Shown here: positions 27,659 through 35,782 of the stretch, piece by piece
Layout of the letters: every line of letters begins with the position of its first letter
How positions within the stretch are numbered: position 1 is the stretch's first letter
Source of the DNA: Mycolicibacterium sp. BiH015
GTDB taxonomy: Bacteria > Actinomycetota > Actinomycetes > Mycobacteriales > Mycobacteriaceae
Assembly (NCBI RefSeq): GCF_027706845.1
Contig: NZ_JAQGCZ010000019.1
Location: 1-64,000 of the forward strand
DNA: 64,000 bases
Direction of reading: 5' to 3'
Made by a program: the position numbers and the translations under genes
Notes under the pieces: model-generated
Seen by the model: only the letters and a program-made list of their open reading frames with translations
Told to the model about the DNA's origin: nothing
Database searches by the model: none

Positions 27659-28837
27659 TCAGCTGCGGCGCAGCAGCATCATTGTCGTGCCGCTGTTGGC
27701 GCCGCCGACGCCACAGGCCGCGAGGGCGGCATCGGGAACCTGGCGCGCACCTCCGTCACCGCGCACCTGCACACAGGCCTCGTGCAGATGGCCGAAGCCG
27801 TGCAGCCTGCCGCCCGACAGTTGCCCGCCGGCAGTGTTGATCGGCAGCTCACCGCCCAGCGAGAATCGCGTGGGATCAGACACCCACTCCCCCGATTCAC
27901 CGAACTCGCAGAAGCCGAAGTCTTCGAGGAAGCACAGCACGAAGACGCTGAAACCGTCGTACAGCGACGCGTAGTCGACATCACCTGCAGTGAAGTCCGT
28001 TCGTTCCCAAATGGTCGACCACCGCGAGTTCAATCGCGCAATGTCCTGCCCACCCTCCCACAGGAACCGGTCGTGGTGCGCACAGTCGAGTGACTCCACC
28101 ACGATGGCTGGGTGATCCAGTGCGGCCGCATGCTCGGCACGTGACACGACGAACGCCGTCGCGCCGTCGCAAGCGATGTCGCAGTCGTACATGCACAGCG
28201 GATCCGACACCATGCGTGCGTTCATGTACTCCGCCGCATCGATCGGATCGGTGTACACCGCCTTGGGGTTCAACGCGGCGTGCGAGCGCTGCACGATGGC
28301 AATCTGACCGAGCTGCTCCCTGGTCAGACCGAACCGCTCCATGCGCGAGCGTATCTGCAGTGCAGCAAGATTCGCCGCTGACGCTCCGTACGGCAGTTGC
28401 CAGCTCAGCTGTCCGGTTGCTCGTGAACCTGTCGGCACGCCGTAGCCTCGACGCCGGTCACTGCCCTGCGCGGTGCCCTCCCAGATGCTGCGCCAGCACA
28501 GCACGTGGTTGGCCATTCCGCCGGCGACGGCGAGCATGGCGTCGACCACCGCCCCCAGCTGGCCCGGGTACTCCACGCCGCCGGCCACCCAGTTGGGCCG
28601 GATACCCAAAGCGTCGTGGAGCTCCCGCAATCCGGCACCGGAGAACCCCCTACCGGCCATGGAGGCGCCGGGATAGGTTGTCAGCCCATCGATGTCAGCG
28701 AGCGCAAGACCGGCGTCCTCGACCGCGGCGACACAGGCGTCGACGGTGAGTTGCAGCGGGTCGCGGCCCAGCCGCCGCCCGATGTCCGACTGACCGATGC
28801 CACTGATGATCACGTCGTCGGTGAGGCGACCGGCCAT
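27659..28837 (-). CDS. Thiolase-like (Ltp2-type) putative retro-aldolase
   Basis: 392 residues, thiolase fold of the SCP2/lipid-transfer type (VIISGIGQSDIGRRLGRDPL at the start; GFGHLHEACVQVRGDGGARQ near the end). The catalytic Cys expected after the first core strand is absent (VEYPGQLGAVVDAMLAV), so classic thiolysis is unlikely. Its start overlaps the stop of the upstream DUF35/OB-fold gene by one base. Thiolase-like proteins paired with DUF35 partners (Ltp2 with ChsH2) cleave beta-hydroxyacyl-CoA side chains of sterols by retro-aldol reaction, and I infer the same here. Last gene of the ECH/SDR/Rieske operon. Confidence 0.88.
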   Translation of the reverse strand: MAGRLTDDVIISGIGQSDIGRRLGRDPLQLTVDACVAAVEDAGLALADIDGLTTYPGASMAGRGFSGAGLRELHDALGIRPNWVAGGVEYPGQLGAVVDAMLAVAGGMANHVLCWRSIWEGTAQGSDRRRGYGVPTGSRATGQLSWQLPYGASAANLAALQIRSRMERFGLTREQLGQIAIVQRSHAALNPKAVYTDPIDAAEYMNARMVSDPLCMYDCDIACDGATAFVVSRAEHAAALDHPAIVVESLDCAHHDRFLWEGGQDIARLNSRWSTIWERTDFTAGDVDYASLYDGFSVFVLCFLEDFGFCEFGESGEWVSDPTRFSLGGELPINTAGGQLSGGRLHGFGHLHEACVQVRGDGGARQVPDAALAACGVGGANSGTTMMLLRRS

Positions 28838-29262
28838 CAATGCTCCGCGGTGAACAGCGGCAGGTACACGTCGTCGTCGATGTCATCTGAGCCCGCCGCG
28901 AACGTCACGCGCACAGACATGCCGACATGGATCCGGTCGGGTTCCACATCAACGAGATTCGTGAGCACTCGGACTCGTGGATCCTCGACGGGGTTCACGA
29001 AGGCGATGACATACGGGGTCGGTATTCCGGGATAGAAGGGGTGGTGGTTCACCGTCCACGACTCCACGGTGCCGCGACCGGACAGCGCCTCCCACTCCGG
29101 GGCGGCGTGGTCGAATTGGCATCGCAGCGTAGGTGGATGGATCAAGCGCCGGCAGTCAGGACAGCGCTGCAGCCGCCATACGCCATCGGCGCCCGCGGTC
29201 CAGTACGGTCGAGTGGTTGTGGTCAGTGCCGGCAGCGGGCGGCCGCCCGCTCCATCAGCCAT
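28837..29262 (-). CDS. DUF35 zinc-ribbon/OB-fold partner protein
   Basis: 141 residues. ATG 29262 overlaps the Rieske gene by 8 nt. An N-terminal zinc ribbon (LQRCPDCRRLIHPPTLRC) is followed by an OB-fold domain (GRGTVESWTVNHHPFYPGIP). DUF35 proteins bind thiolase-like or hydratase partners and acyl-CoA. Its 1-nt overlap with the thiolase-like gene suggests an obligate complex. Confidence 0.9.
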   Translation of the reverse strand: MADGAGGRPLPALTTTTRPYWTAGADGVWRLQRCPDCRRLIHPPTLRCQFDHAAPEWEALSGRGTVESWTVNHHPFYPGIPTPYVIAFVNPVEDPRVRVLTNLVDVEPDRIHVGMSVRVTFAAGSDDIDDDVYLPLFTAEH

Positions 29263-30679
29263 CGCCCTGATTCTCGTCGTCGACCCCGAAGATGAAGCGG
29301 TCGGCGATCGCATGCTCGTTGCGGATCGACATCTCCTGCGCGGTGTTCAACCAGAGCCCCTCGAATCCTCGGGAGTGCATTCCCGCGTGAATGGCGTCGA
29401 TGTTCTTGAGGTCCTGGGTGGGCAGCTCACCCCAACCGTCGTGGTCCTGCCAGCGCTCCACTTCCAGCCAGTTGGTCTGCGGCACTTCGCCGGGCGCGAA
29501 GTGCTCCAGCGAGAACATTTCGAACACACAGCGGTTGGGGTCCTCGGCGTCGGGCAGCATTCGGTATCCCAGCACACACGACTTCTCCACCAGGATTACG
29601 AGCGTCGGGAAGACGTGCCAATCACCGTTACCCGCGAAATACTGCTCCATCGACATTTTTGGGAAGTCGACGCCCTCGGCGAGCGCCAGCTCCTCGCACA
29701 TCTGGTGGTAGAGGACGAACGGCGGGATGTCGCCGGGCTCCAGGGTGGCCAGCTGCTGCGCGGCGCGGTAGTCCCGTTCGGTGACCAGCGAACCGACCTC
29801 GAGGTAGTTGTACTGCATCGAGTTCGCGAAAACCTCGGGCCGCGCTGCCTGCTTCTTCCTGGCACTGTCGCGATCGCCACTGTCCGGCCGGGCGGTGTAC
29901 ACGAAGCGGGAGTGATTCCGGTAAGGGATTGTCGGCGTGTATGGCGCGTAGACGAACTCCTGCGGCGGCGCGGGTTCGGCCGACGGCCGTGGTCCTTGTG
30001 CGGCTCGCAGCGTCTGCGGGTGCGTTCCGGGGGTGTGGTAGCCCTCGATGAAGGCGTCGATGACCGTCTTGTAGTTGGCGGCCAACCTGGTGCGCTTACG
30101 CCACCGGAAGCGCATGTCCTGCAACCGGAACGGCTCCAGCGCCGTGGGCAGGGGATCCAGCCATTCCAGCAGCTCCGGCGGGTCGTCGGCCATGCTGATG
30201 AAAACCCAACCACCCCACGTGCCCACCGCGACCTCACGCAGCGACCACTGTTCCCTCGGACGGTTCAGAAATTCGTCGCGAGACGGGACGAACGACGACC
30301 GGCCGTCGAAGGCGAATCGCCATCCGTGGAACGCGCAGCGCAGATCACCGTCGACCGCGCACCCCGCGCCGCGTACCACCTTCATGCCACGGTGCGTGCA
30401 CGCGTTGTAGAAGGCCTTGATCGTGCCGTTTTTTTGGCGGACCACCATGATGGACTGCCTGCCGATGATGTACTCGTAGTAGCTTCCCGGGTCGGGGATC
30501 TCCTCTTCCCGACAGGCCGGTTGCCACACCTGGGTGAACAGCCGGTCGAGTTCGAGCTGCAGGAACTCGGGATCGATGTAGCGACTCTTCGGCACGAAGG
30601 TCTCGCCGCACGCGTAGCGGGGCGGCACCTTTCCGGTCGCCGATTCGATCGGTTCGCCCTTCTCCTCCATGGCGGTCAT
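29255..30679 (-). CDS. Rieske non-heme iron oxygenase, large subunit
   Basis: 474 residues. The Rieske [2Fe-2S] motif is C-T-H ... C-A-F-H (residues about 90-115: ACTHRGMKVVRG and LRCAFHGW). The catalytic mononuclear iron site is NYKTVIDAFIEGYHTPGTH (Asp/His ligands), with a further Asp near the C-terminus. This is the alpha subunit of a ring-hydroxylating oxygenase; no beta subunit, ferredoxin or reductase is adjacent, so electrons must come from elsewhere. ATG 30679 has GAAGGGG upstream. It overlaps the DUF35 gene. Substrate unknown, but the context suggests a CoA-linked lipid. Confidence 0.93.
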   Translation of the reverse strand: MTAMEEKGEPIESATGKVPPRYACGETFVPKSRYIDPEFLQLELDRLFTQVWQPACREEEIPDPGSYYEYIIGRQSIMVVRQKNGTIKAFYNACTHRGMKVVRGAGCAVDGDLRCAFHGWRFAFDGRSSFVPSRDEFLNRPREQWSLREVAVGTWGGWVFISMADDPPELLEWLDPLPTALEPFRLQDMRFRWRKRTRLAANYKTVIDAFIEGYHTPGTHPQTLRAAQGPRPSAEPAPPQEFVYAPYTPTIPYRNHSRFVYTARPDSGDRDSARKKQAARPEVFANSMQYNYLEVGSLVTERDYRAAQQLATLEPGDIPPFVLYHQMCEELALAEGVDFPKMSMEQYFAGNGDWHVFPTLVILVEKSCVLGYRMLPDAEDPNRCVFEMFSLEHFAPGEVPQTNWLEVERWQDHDGWGELPTQDLKNIDAIHAGMHSRGFEGLWLNTAQEMSIRNEHAIADRFIFGVDDENQGDG

Positions 30680-30699
30680 CTCGCACCCCTTCCGGTGCT

Positions 30700-31605
30700 T
30701 CAGCTGGCGGGTGGCTTGTCGAAGATGTTGGGGTAGAGCACCGCTTCCTTGAACGACGTCTCGATCTCGGTGAAAGCGGTCGGGATGTCCCAGGCTCCCG
30801 ACGATGAGACGATCTCGCGTTCGACGACGGGGTTGGACATGAGGCTGATGCGTCCGTTTCCAGCGAAGATCACCCGGCGATTGAGCCACTCCGACTGCTC
30901 GCTGGCGAGGTACACCACCGGCGGCACGACGTTCTCGGGTGCCAGCCGCTTGTTCTCCGGCGAGTAGTCCATGCTGCCACCGCCTTTGATGCCCTGAGTC
31001 ATTCGCGTGCCGGCGATAGGGGCGATGGCGTTGGAGCGCACTCCGTAACCTTTCAGCGCATTCGCACAGGAGAACGTCAACCCGACGATTCCCATCTTGG
31101 CGGCCGCGTAGTTGGGCTGACTCGGCGCGCCCTGCAGACCCGACATCGACGTGAAGTTGATCAGGCGGTACTGACCACCCCGATTCTCGCGCCACCAGGC
31201 GGCAGCGTGCCGCGTCAGATTGAACGTTCCCTTGAGGTGCACAGCCACGACCGTGTCGAAGTCCTGCTCGCTCATCTTGAAGACCATGCCGTCGCGCAGG
31301 ATGCCCGCAGCATTCACCATGATGTCGAAGCCACCCAGGGTCGCTGCCGTGCGAGTGATCAAGTCCTCGCATGCGGCGAAGTCGGTGATGTCGGTCGCAT
31401 CGGAGAACGCCTTGCCGCCGCGCTCGTTGATGGCGGCGGCAACCGTCTCGGCAGGACCTGCGTCGTGCCCGCTGCCGTCAACGGCGACACCGGCGTCGGA
31501 CACCATGACCGTCGCACCTTCGGCCGCGAGACCCTCGGCGACGGCAGCACCGATACCCCGACCCGCACCCGTCACCAGGGCCTTGCGCCCGTCGAGTACA
31601 CCCAT
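30700..31605 (-). CDS. SDR, MFE-2/HSD17B4-like 3-hydroxyacyl-CoA dehydrogenase
   Basis: 301 residues. Rossmann motif TGAGRGIG near residue 12; NAAG; catalytic Ser in FTSMSG and YxxxK as NYAAAKMG. The long insert with DGSGHDAGPAETV is typical of the dehydrogenase domain of peroxisomal multifunctional enzyme 2, which oxidises 3-hydroxyacyl-CoA. ATG 31605 is chosen because AGGAG lies 5 nt upstream. It is 20 bp before the Rieske gene in the same operon. Confidence 0.9.
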   Translation of the reverse strand: MGVLDGRKALVTGAGRGIGAAVAEGLAAEGATVMVSDAGVAVDGSGHDAGPAETVAAAINERGGKAFSDATDITDFAACEDLITRTAATLGGFDIMVNAAGILRDGMVFKMSEQDFDTVVAVHLKGTFNLTRHAAAWWRENRGGQYRLINFTSMSGLQGAPSQPNYAAAKMGIVGLTFSCANALKGYGVRSNAIAPIAGTRMTQGIKGGGSMDYSPENKRLAPENVVPPVVYLASEQSEWLNRRVIFAGNGRISLMSNPVVEREIVSSSGAWDIPTAFTEIETSFKEAVLYPNIFDKPPAS

Positions 31606-31674
31606 CACCACTCCTCTACCGCCGGCTTCGCCTCAGCATACAGAACACCTACACATGATTTGTATATCTGATTA

Positions 31675-32571
31675 CTACTCGAAGCCCCATTCGGCATAGC
31701 GGCGCTCGAGTTCGGCCATCGCCTCGCGGCCCCCGCGCGATGTCCGCTCTTTCATGAAGTTGAACTCATCCTCTCGCCACGACAGGTTGCTGAACACGCT
31801 GTGCCCCATCGGGACCCAATCCGCGAACTGCGCCATCCCCACCGCGTTCCAGAACGTGATCAGCGCGTGCTTGCCAACCATCAGACCGTCGGCCGAGTGG
31901 TGCGCGATCGCGCGCGCATACCGAAGCGCTTCGTCACGCAACCCGTCGGCGGGCACGACCGATGCGGCTACCCCCCACTCCTTGAGCTCGGCCGCGCGCA
32001 CCTTCCGGCCGGTGATCATGGCCTCGTAGCCACGGTTGGGGCCCAGCTTGAGCAGCGCGAGCGGCATCGCCGTGGAGAATCCGGCGAACCCGATCCGCGC
32101 CTGCGGCCGAGCCAGGTACATATCCTCCGACACGACGAGTATGTCCGCCGCCAGGGCCAAGTTCATCCCTGCTCCGAGGGTGGCACCCTGGCAGGCGGCG
32201 ATGACGGTCTTGGGAAACTCCAGCCAGTTCGTCAGGTGGCGGTGAAGACGCCGCGCGTTGGCCAGCCGCGCCGTTTGCGGGAGCTTTTTACCCTTGGTCA
32301 GGCCCGCCTGTTCGACGGGTAGCCTGCGCACGTCGTCGCCACTGGAGAAGGCTTTGCCCTCGGCGGCCAGGACCACGACCTTCACCTCGTCGTCGGCTTC
32401 GGCACGATCGAGTCGCTCTTTGAACAGGACGTGCATATCCGGGGAGAGAATCGCGTTGCGGCGAGCGGGCCGGTTGATCGTGATCACCGCGATGTGCGGC
32501 TCCACCACCTCGTAGCGCACCCAATCCTCGTCGACCTCGAAGTCGTCGCCACTCTGCGGCGTTTCACTCAT
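31675..32571 (-). CDS. Enoyl-CoA hydratase/crotonase family protein lacking both catalytic Glu
   Basis: 298 residues, crotonase fold with oxyanion-hole segments (GKAFSSGDDVRRLP, QGATLGAGMNLALAAD). Compared with classical enoyl-CoA hydratase, the first catalytic Glu (GGGCEL) aligns with Asn (GAGMNL) and the second (QPEI) with Gln (RPQA). Hydration by the usual mechanism is therefore doubtful; a CoA hydrolase, isomerase or binding role is possible. Divergent from the SRPBCC gene with a regulon dyad between; 69 bp before the SDR gene. Confidence 0.88.
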   Translation of the reverse strand: MSETPQSGDDFEVDEDWVRYEVVEPHIAVITINRPARRNAILSPDMHVLFKERLDRAEADDEVKVVVLAAEGKAFSSGDDVRRLPVEQAGLTKGKKLPQTARLANARRLHRHLTNWLEFPKTVIAACQGATLGAGMNLALAADILVVSEDMYLARPQARIGFAGFSTAMPLALLKLGPNRGYEAMITGRKVRAAELKEWGVAASVVPADGLRDEALRYARAIAHHSADGLMVGKHALITFWNAVGMAQFADWVPMGHSVFSNLSWREDEFNFMKERTSRGGREAMAELERRYAEWGFE

Positions 32572-32601
32572 CCTGCTGGCCTTCCGTCATACACGGAGCT
32601 G

Positions 32602-32630
32602 TACATCGGAACACTATCCGATTAGTTGTT
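32602..32630. promoter_or_regulatory. Regulon dyad between the crotonase and SRPBCC genes
   Basis: Left arm TACATCGGAAC, 7-nt spacer, right arm GATTAGTTGTT; 15 of 22 arm bases match the reference. It lies in the 82-bp divergent gap, 23 bp before the ATG at 32654. Confidence 0.6.
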
Positions 32631-32653
32631 CATTAAGCTGCTAATGTCTGGCC

Positions 32654-33088
32654 ATGCCTCGCATCGCGATCGTCAAGGAGGTCGGCGCACCCGTCGCTTC
32701 CGTGTGGGCACTGCTCGCCGACTTTGCCGACGTCAGTTGGATTCCCGTCGCAAGGCGTGTCGAAATCGCCGGCGAGGGTATCGGGATGAGCAGGTCGATC
32801 TACGGCGGCGGCGACGTTCCCGCAGTCGAGACGCTGACGCTGCTCGACCACGACGGCATGCGACTCGGCTACTCGATCGCCGACGTTCCGCTACCGGTCT
32901 CTCGGTTCGAGGCGCTCGTCAGCGTTGCACCTGTGCAGTCGGGTGCCGCGATCACATTCGACGTGGATTACGAACCCCTCGGCCCTACCGAGGTCGACGC
33001 CGATGCAGCCGCAGAGGCGGTCGAAGCCGTCTACGGGATGATCGCGGGTTGGCTCGCAGACGCCTGCACCGTGCGAGGACGACCGTGA
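32654..33088 (+). CDS. SRPBCC (START-like) family protein
   Basis: 144 residues with a helix-grip fold signature (KEVGAPVASVWALLADFADV at the start). Family members bind hydrophobic ligands; some act as cyclases or lipid carriers. First gene of a short operon with two acyl-CoA dehydrogenases; its stop overlaps the next start as GTGA. Ligand unknown. Confidence 0.85.
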   Translation: MPRIAIVKEVGAPVASVWALLADFADVSWIPVARRVEIAGEGIGMSRSIYGGGDVPAVETLTLLDHDGMRLGYSIADVPLPVSRFEALVSVAPVQSGAAITFDVDYEPLGPTEVDADAAAEAVEAVYGMIAGWLADACTVRGRP

Positions 33089-34278
33089 CCGAGCGCGATT
33101 TCGGTGTGCCTCTGTCGGCGGCGGACCGCGACTTTCACGATGAGGTCAGGGCCTTCCTCGCAGCGGCGCTGACGCCGGATGTCCGTGCCGTCGGCGGTAC
33201 CGAGACTGATCGCCTAGATCGTATGCGGCTGTGGCAGAAACGACTCCACGAGGCCGGGCTCGCTGCCATCTCCTGGCCGACGGAGTTCGGCGGCCGCAGT
33301 GCGACGCCGTTGCAGCAGCTGATATTCAACGCGGAGATGGCGGCCGCCCGCACCCCGGAGCCCATCAACCGCAGCGCCATCAACCAGCTCGGCCCGACGA
33401 TCATCCAGTGGGGCACCGACGATCAGCGCGCCTACTACCTCCCGCGCATTCTGTCGGCCGAGGACGTGTGGTGCCAGGGGTTCAGCGAACCCGGTGCGGG
33501 CAGCGATCTGGCCTCTCTCAAAACACAGGCCGTCATCGACGGCGATGAGCTGGTCATCACCGGCCAGAAGGTGTGGACATCGAAGGCGCACTATGCCAAT
33601 CGGATCTATCTGCTCGCACGCACTGATCCGGATGCCGAACCGCGCAAAGGTATCAGCTACGTGCTCGCCGATCTCGACACCGAGGGGATCGACGTGCGCC
33701 CGATTCGCCAGATTTCGGGCGACGCCGAATTCAGCGAGGTGTTCTTCGACGCGGCGCGGGTTCCGATCCGCAACGTGCTGGGGCCGCTGCACGACGGCTG
33801 GCGGGTCGCCAAATCGACGCTCGGCTACGAACGGGTCGGCCAAAGCCGCACGCACCGAATCGAACGTCGCCTGCACATACTCCTCGACATGGCGCGCAGA
33901 GGTGACGACTTTGGCGACAACGGATTCGAAGACGACTACGTCGCGGATCACCTGGTGCGCTTCACCGCCCAGGTAGAGGCGCTGCGGCAGATCGCGGCCC
34001 AGGCTACAGCCGCAGGCGTTCGCGGCGTCAGCCCCGGACCCGAGGCGTCGATGGCGAAGCTGTTGACCTCGGAGGTCGATCAGGCCATGGCCACCTTTGG
34101 CCTCGACTTGGCCGGAGCCGCCGGTGTTCTCGAACGCGGTTCACCGTCGGCTGCGAAGAATGGAAACGTAGCCAAGAGTTACCTGCTGATGCGCGCCGCG
34201 ACGTTCGGAGCCGGCACGTCCGAGATCCAGCGCAACGTGGTGGCCGAAAGACTGTTGGGGCTGCCCCGTGACCCGTGA
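33085..34278 (+). CDS. Acyl-CoA dehydrogenase, subunit with FAD-site motifs
   Basis: 397 residues. GTG 33085 overlaps the previous stop by 4 nt. ACAD motifs: WCQGFSEPGAGSDLASLKT in the middle domain and FGAGTSEIQRNVVAERLLGL at the C-terminus. It is the full-length member of a pair with the next gene (11-nt overlap). Steroid-degrading actinobacteria use such alpha2-beta2 heterotetramers (FadE26-27, FadE28-29 types) on bulky side-chain CoA esters, and I infer the same. Confidence 0.93.
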   Translation: MTERDFGVPLSAADRDFHDEVRAFLAAALTPDVRAVGGTETDRLDRMRLWQKRLHEAGLAAISWPTEFGGRSATPLQQLIFNAEMAAARTPEPINRSAINQLGPTIIQWGTDDQRAYYLPRILSAEDVWCQGFSEPGAGSDLASLKTQAVIDGDELVITGQKVWTSKAHYANRIYLLARTDPDAEPRKGISYVLADLDTEGIDVRPIRQISGDAEFSEVFFDAARVPIRNVLGPLHDGWRVAKSTLGYERVGQSRTHRIERRLHILLDMARRGDDFGDNGFEDDYVADHLVRFTAQVEALRQIAAQATAAGVRGVSPGPEASMAKLLTSEVDQAMATFGLDLAGAAGVLERGSPSAAKNGNVAKSYLLMRAATFGAGTSEIQRNVVAERLLGLPRDP

Positions 34279-35323
34279 ACTCCGACTGTCCTTGCACGAC
34301 ATCGCTGATGTGACAGAGCAACTCGCTGAACTGCGCACGACGGCGGATGACATCCTCACCCGGATGTGGTCGGTCGGCGACACTCGCGCGCTGCTCGATT
34401 CGTCGGGTCCGGCCTACGACGCCGACCTCTGGAAAGAGGTCGTCGCACTGGGCTGGGCGGACGTCCTCGTTGACGAATCGCAAGGTGGCGGCGGTGGCGG
34501 CATGCGCGAGCTGTGCGTACTCGCCGAGGCCTCCGGAGCGGCTGCGCTCCCCGTGCCACTGGCGGCTACCGCGGCGGCGAACTGGTGCGAGGCGCGGTGT
34601 GTGAGTGGCGTGGCCGCCATTCTCGGCGAAGCCGACGCCGTGCTGAGCGGCGACGAGGTGACCGGCCGGTGGTCATCCGTTCCCTTCGCCGGCGTGGCGG
34701 ACAGACTGCTCGTGATCGCCCGAGGGAGGGGTGAGACCGTGCTCGGGATCGTCGACGCTGACGGTCCGGGCGTGCGCAGAGAACTCGAGCGGCCACTCGA
34801 TCACAGCCCCGCGGCGACCGTGACGCTCGACGGGGCGCCGTTGCGCCTACTGGCTTCCGGCGCCGATGCCGTGCGCCGCCATCACGACGCTATGAGCAGG
34901 GCGCGGCTTGCGACCGTGGCGGAGTTGATCGGGATCGCCTCCGCGGCCAACGATGCTGCTGTCGAATACGCGAAGATGCGCGTGACATTCGGACAACCGA
35001 TCGGAGCACGGCAGGCTGTCAAGCACCGCCTCGTCGATCAGCGCTGCTCGATCGAGGTCGCTCGCGCTTTGGCGAACCGAGCCGCCGACGCGTGCGAACT
35101 GGAACATCCCGACCGCGATGCCCTGGTGTCACTTGCCGTCTTCTGGGCCATCGACTCGTTACGTCGAGTACCTGAAGGGGCCACCCAGGTTTTCGGCGGG
35201 ATCGCCTACACCTGGGAGCACGATGCCCACGTGCATCTTCGGCGCGCAGCGACCGCGGTGTCGACGCTCGGTTCTCGGGCCGAGCACCGCGCTGTGGTTA
35301 AGGAGTGGATTCGCACTCTTTGA
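34268..35323 (+). CDS. Acyl-CoA dehydrogenase, partner subunit
   Basis: 351 residues, GTG start. Shorter and divergent: it lacks the SEPGAGSDL motif but keeps the C-terminal signature FGGIAYTWEHDAHVHLRRA. This split of motifs between adjacent subunits is typical of heteromeric ACADs of sterol catabolism. Convergent with the NTF2-like/P450 operon. Confidence 0.9.
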   Translation: MTRELRLSLHDIADVTEQLAELRTTADDILTRMWSVGDTRALLDSSGPAYDADLWKEVVALGWADVLVDESQGGGGGGMRELCVLAEASGAAALPVPLAATAAANWCEARCVSGVAAILGEADAVLSGDEVTGRWSSVPFAGVADRLLVIARGRGETVLGIVDADGPGVRRELERPLDHSPAATVTLDGAPLRLLASGADAVRRHHDAMSRARLATVAELIGIASAANDAAVEYAKMRVTFGQPIGARQAVKHRLVDQRCSIEVARALANRAADACELEHPDRDALVSLAVFWAIDSLRRVPEGATQVFGGIAYTWEHDAHVHLRRAATAVSTLGSRAEHRAVVKEWIRTL

Positions 35324-35332
35324 CGGATCGCG

Positions 35333-35782
35333 TCAGGCGGGATCGGCCTCACCGAACTCCATGATGAGGTGCGTGAGGCGCAGTTCGGCGATACGCCAGG
35401 CCCCGTCGGCGCGCACCCACCTGTCGTGGTAATGGCCGAACGCCGTCAACGACGTCCCGTTCTCCCAGACCACTCTCTCCTGCACCGCCCAGATCGCCCG
35501 CACCTCATCTGCGGATACGATCTCGAACTCCGGTGAGTGCACCTGGTGCACCGTGACCGCGTCTGCGACCGATGATCTGACTGCTGCCAGAACATCGTCA
35601 CGGCCCACGATGGCCACAGATGACGGATCATCTCCGGCGAGATCGAACGCGACGTCCTCGGTGAGCAGGTCACCGAGAGTTGACCACGCTTTGGTGTCCA
35701 TCAACCGGCAGTAGCGCGCCTTGGCTTGTTCCAGTTGCGAGTACACGATCAGCGCTTGAAGGCCACGCTCCGAGCCGGTCAC
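35333..35782 (-). CDS. NTF2-like (SnoaL) protein
   Basis: 149 residues. GTG 35782 overlaps the upstream P450 stop by 4 nt (GTGA), which fixes the start against the longer open frame. An NTF2-like alpha+beta barrel is indicated by QAKARYCRLMDTKAW and GHYHDRWVRADGAWRIAEL. Members are isomerases, dehydratases or binding proteins; ketosteroid isomerase shares the fold. Function not assignable. Confidence 0.85.
   Translation of the reverse strand: MTGSERGLQALIVYSQLEQAKARYCRLMDTKAWSTLGDLLTEDVAFDLAGDDPSSVAIVGRDDVLAAVRSSVADAVTVHQVHSPEFEIVSADEVRAIWAVQERVVWENGTSLTAFGHYHDRWVRADGAWRIAELRLTHLIMEFGEADPA

Noticed and set aside
29069-30736. 555-residue plus-strand open frame
   Set aside because: Antisense to the Rieske oxygenase, DUF35 and SDR genes, with low-complexity Arg/Val-rich translation and no domain.
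31638-31665. Imperfect dyad (ATACAGAACAC, 6 nt, ATGATTTGTAT) before the SDR-Rieske operon
   Set aside because: Spacer and invariant positions do not fit the 11-7-11 regulon dyad; it may be chance or belong to another regulator.
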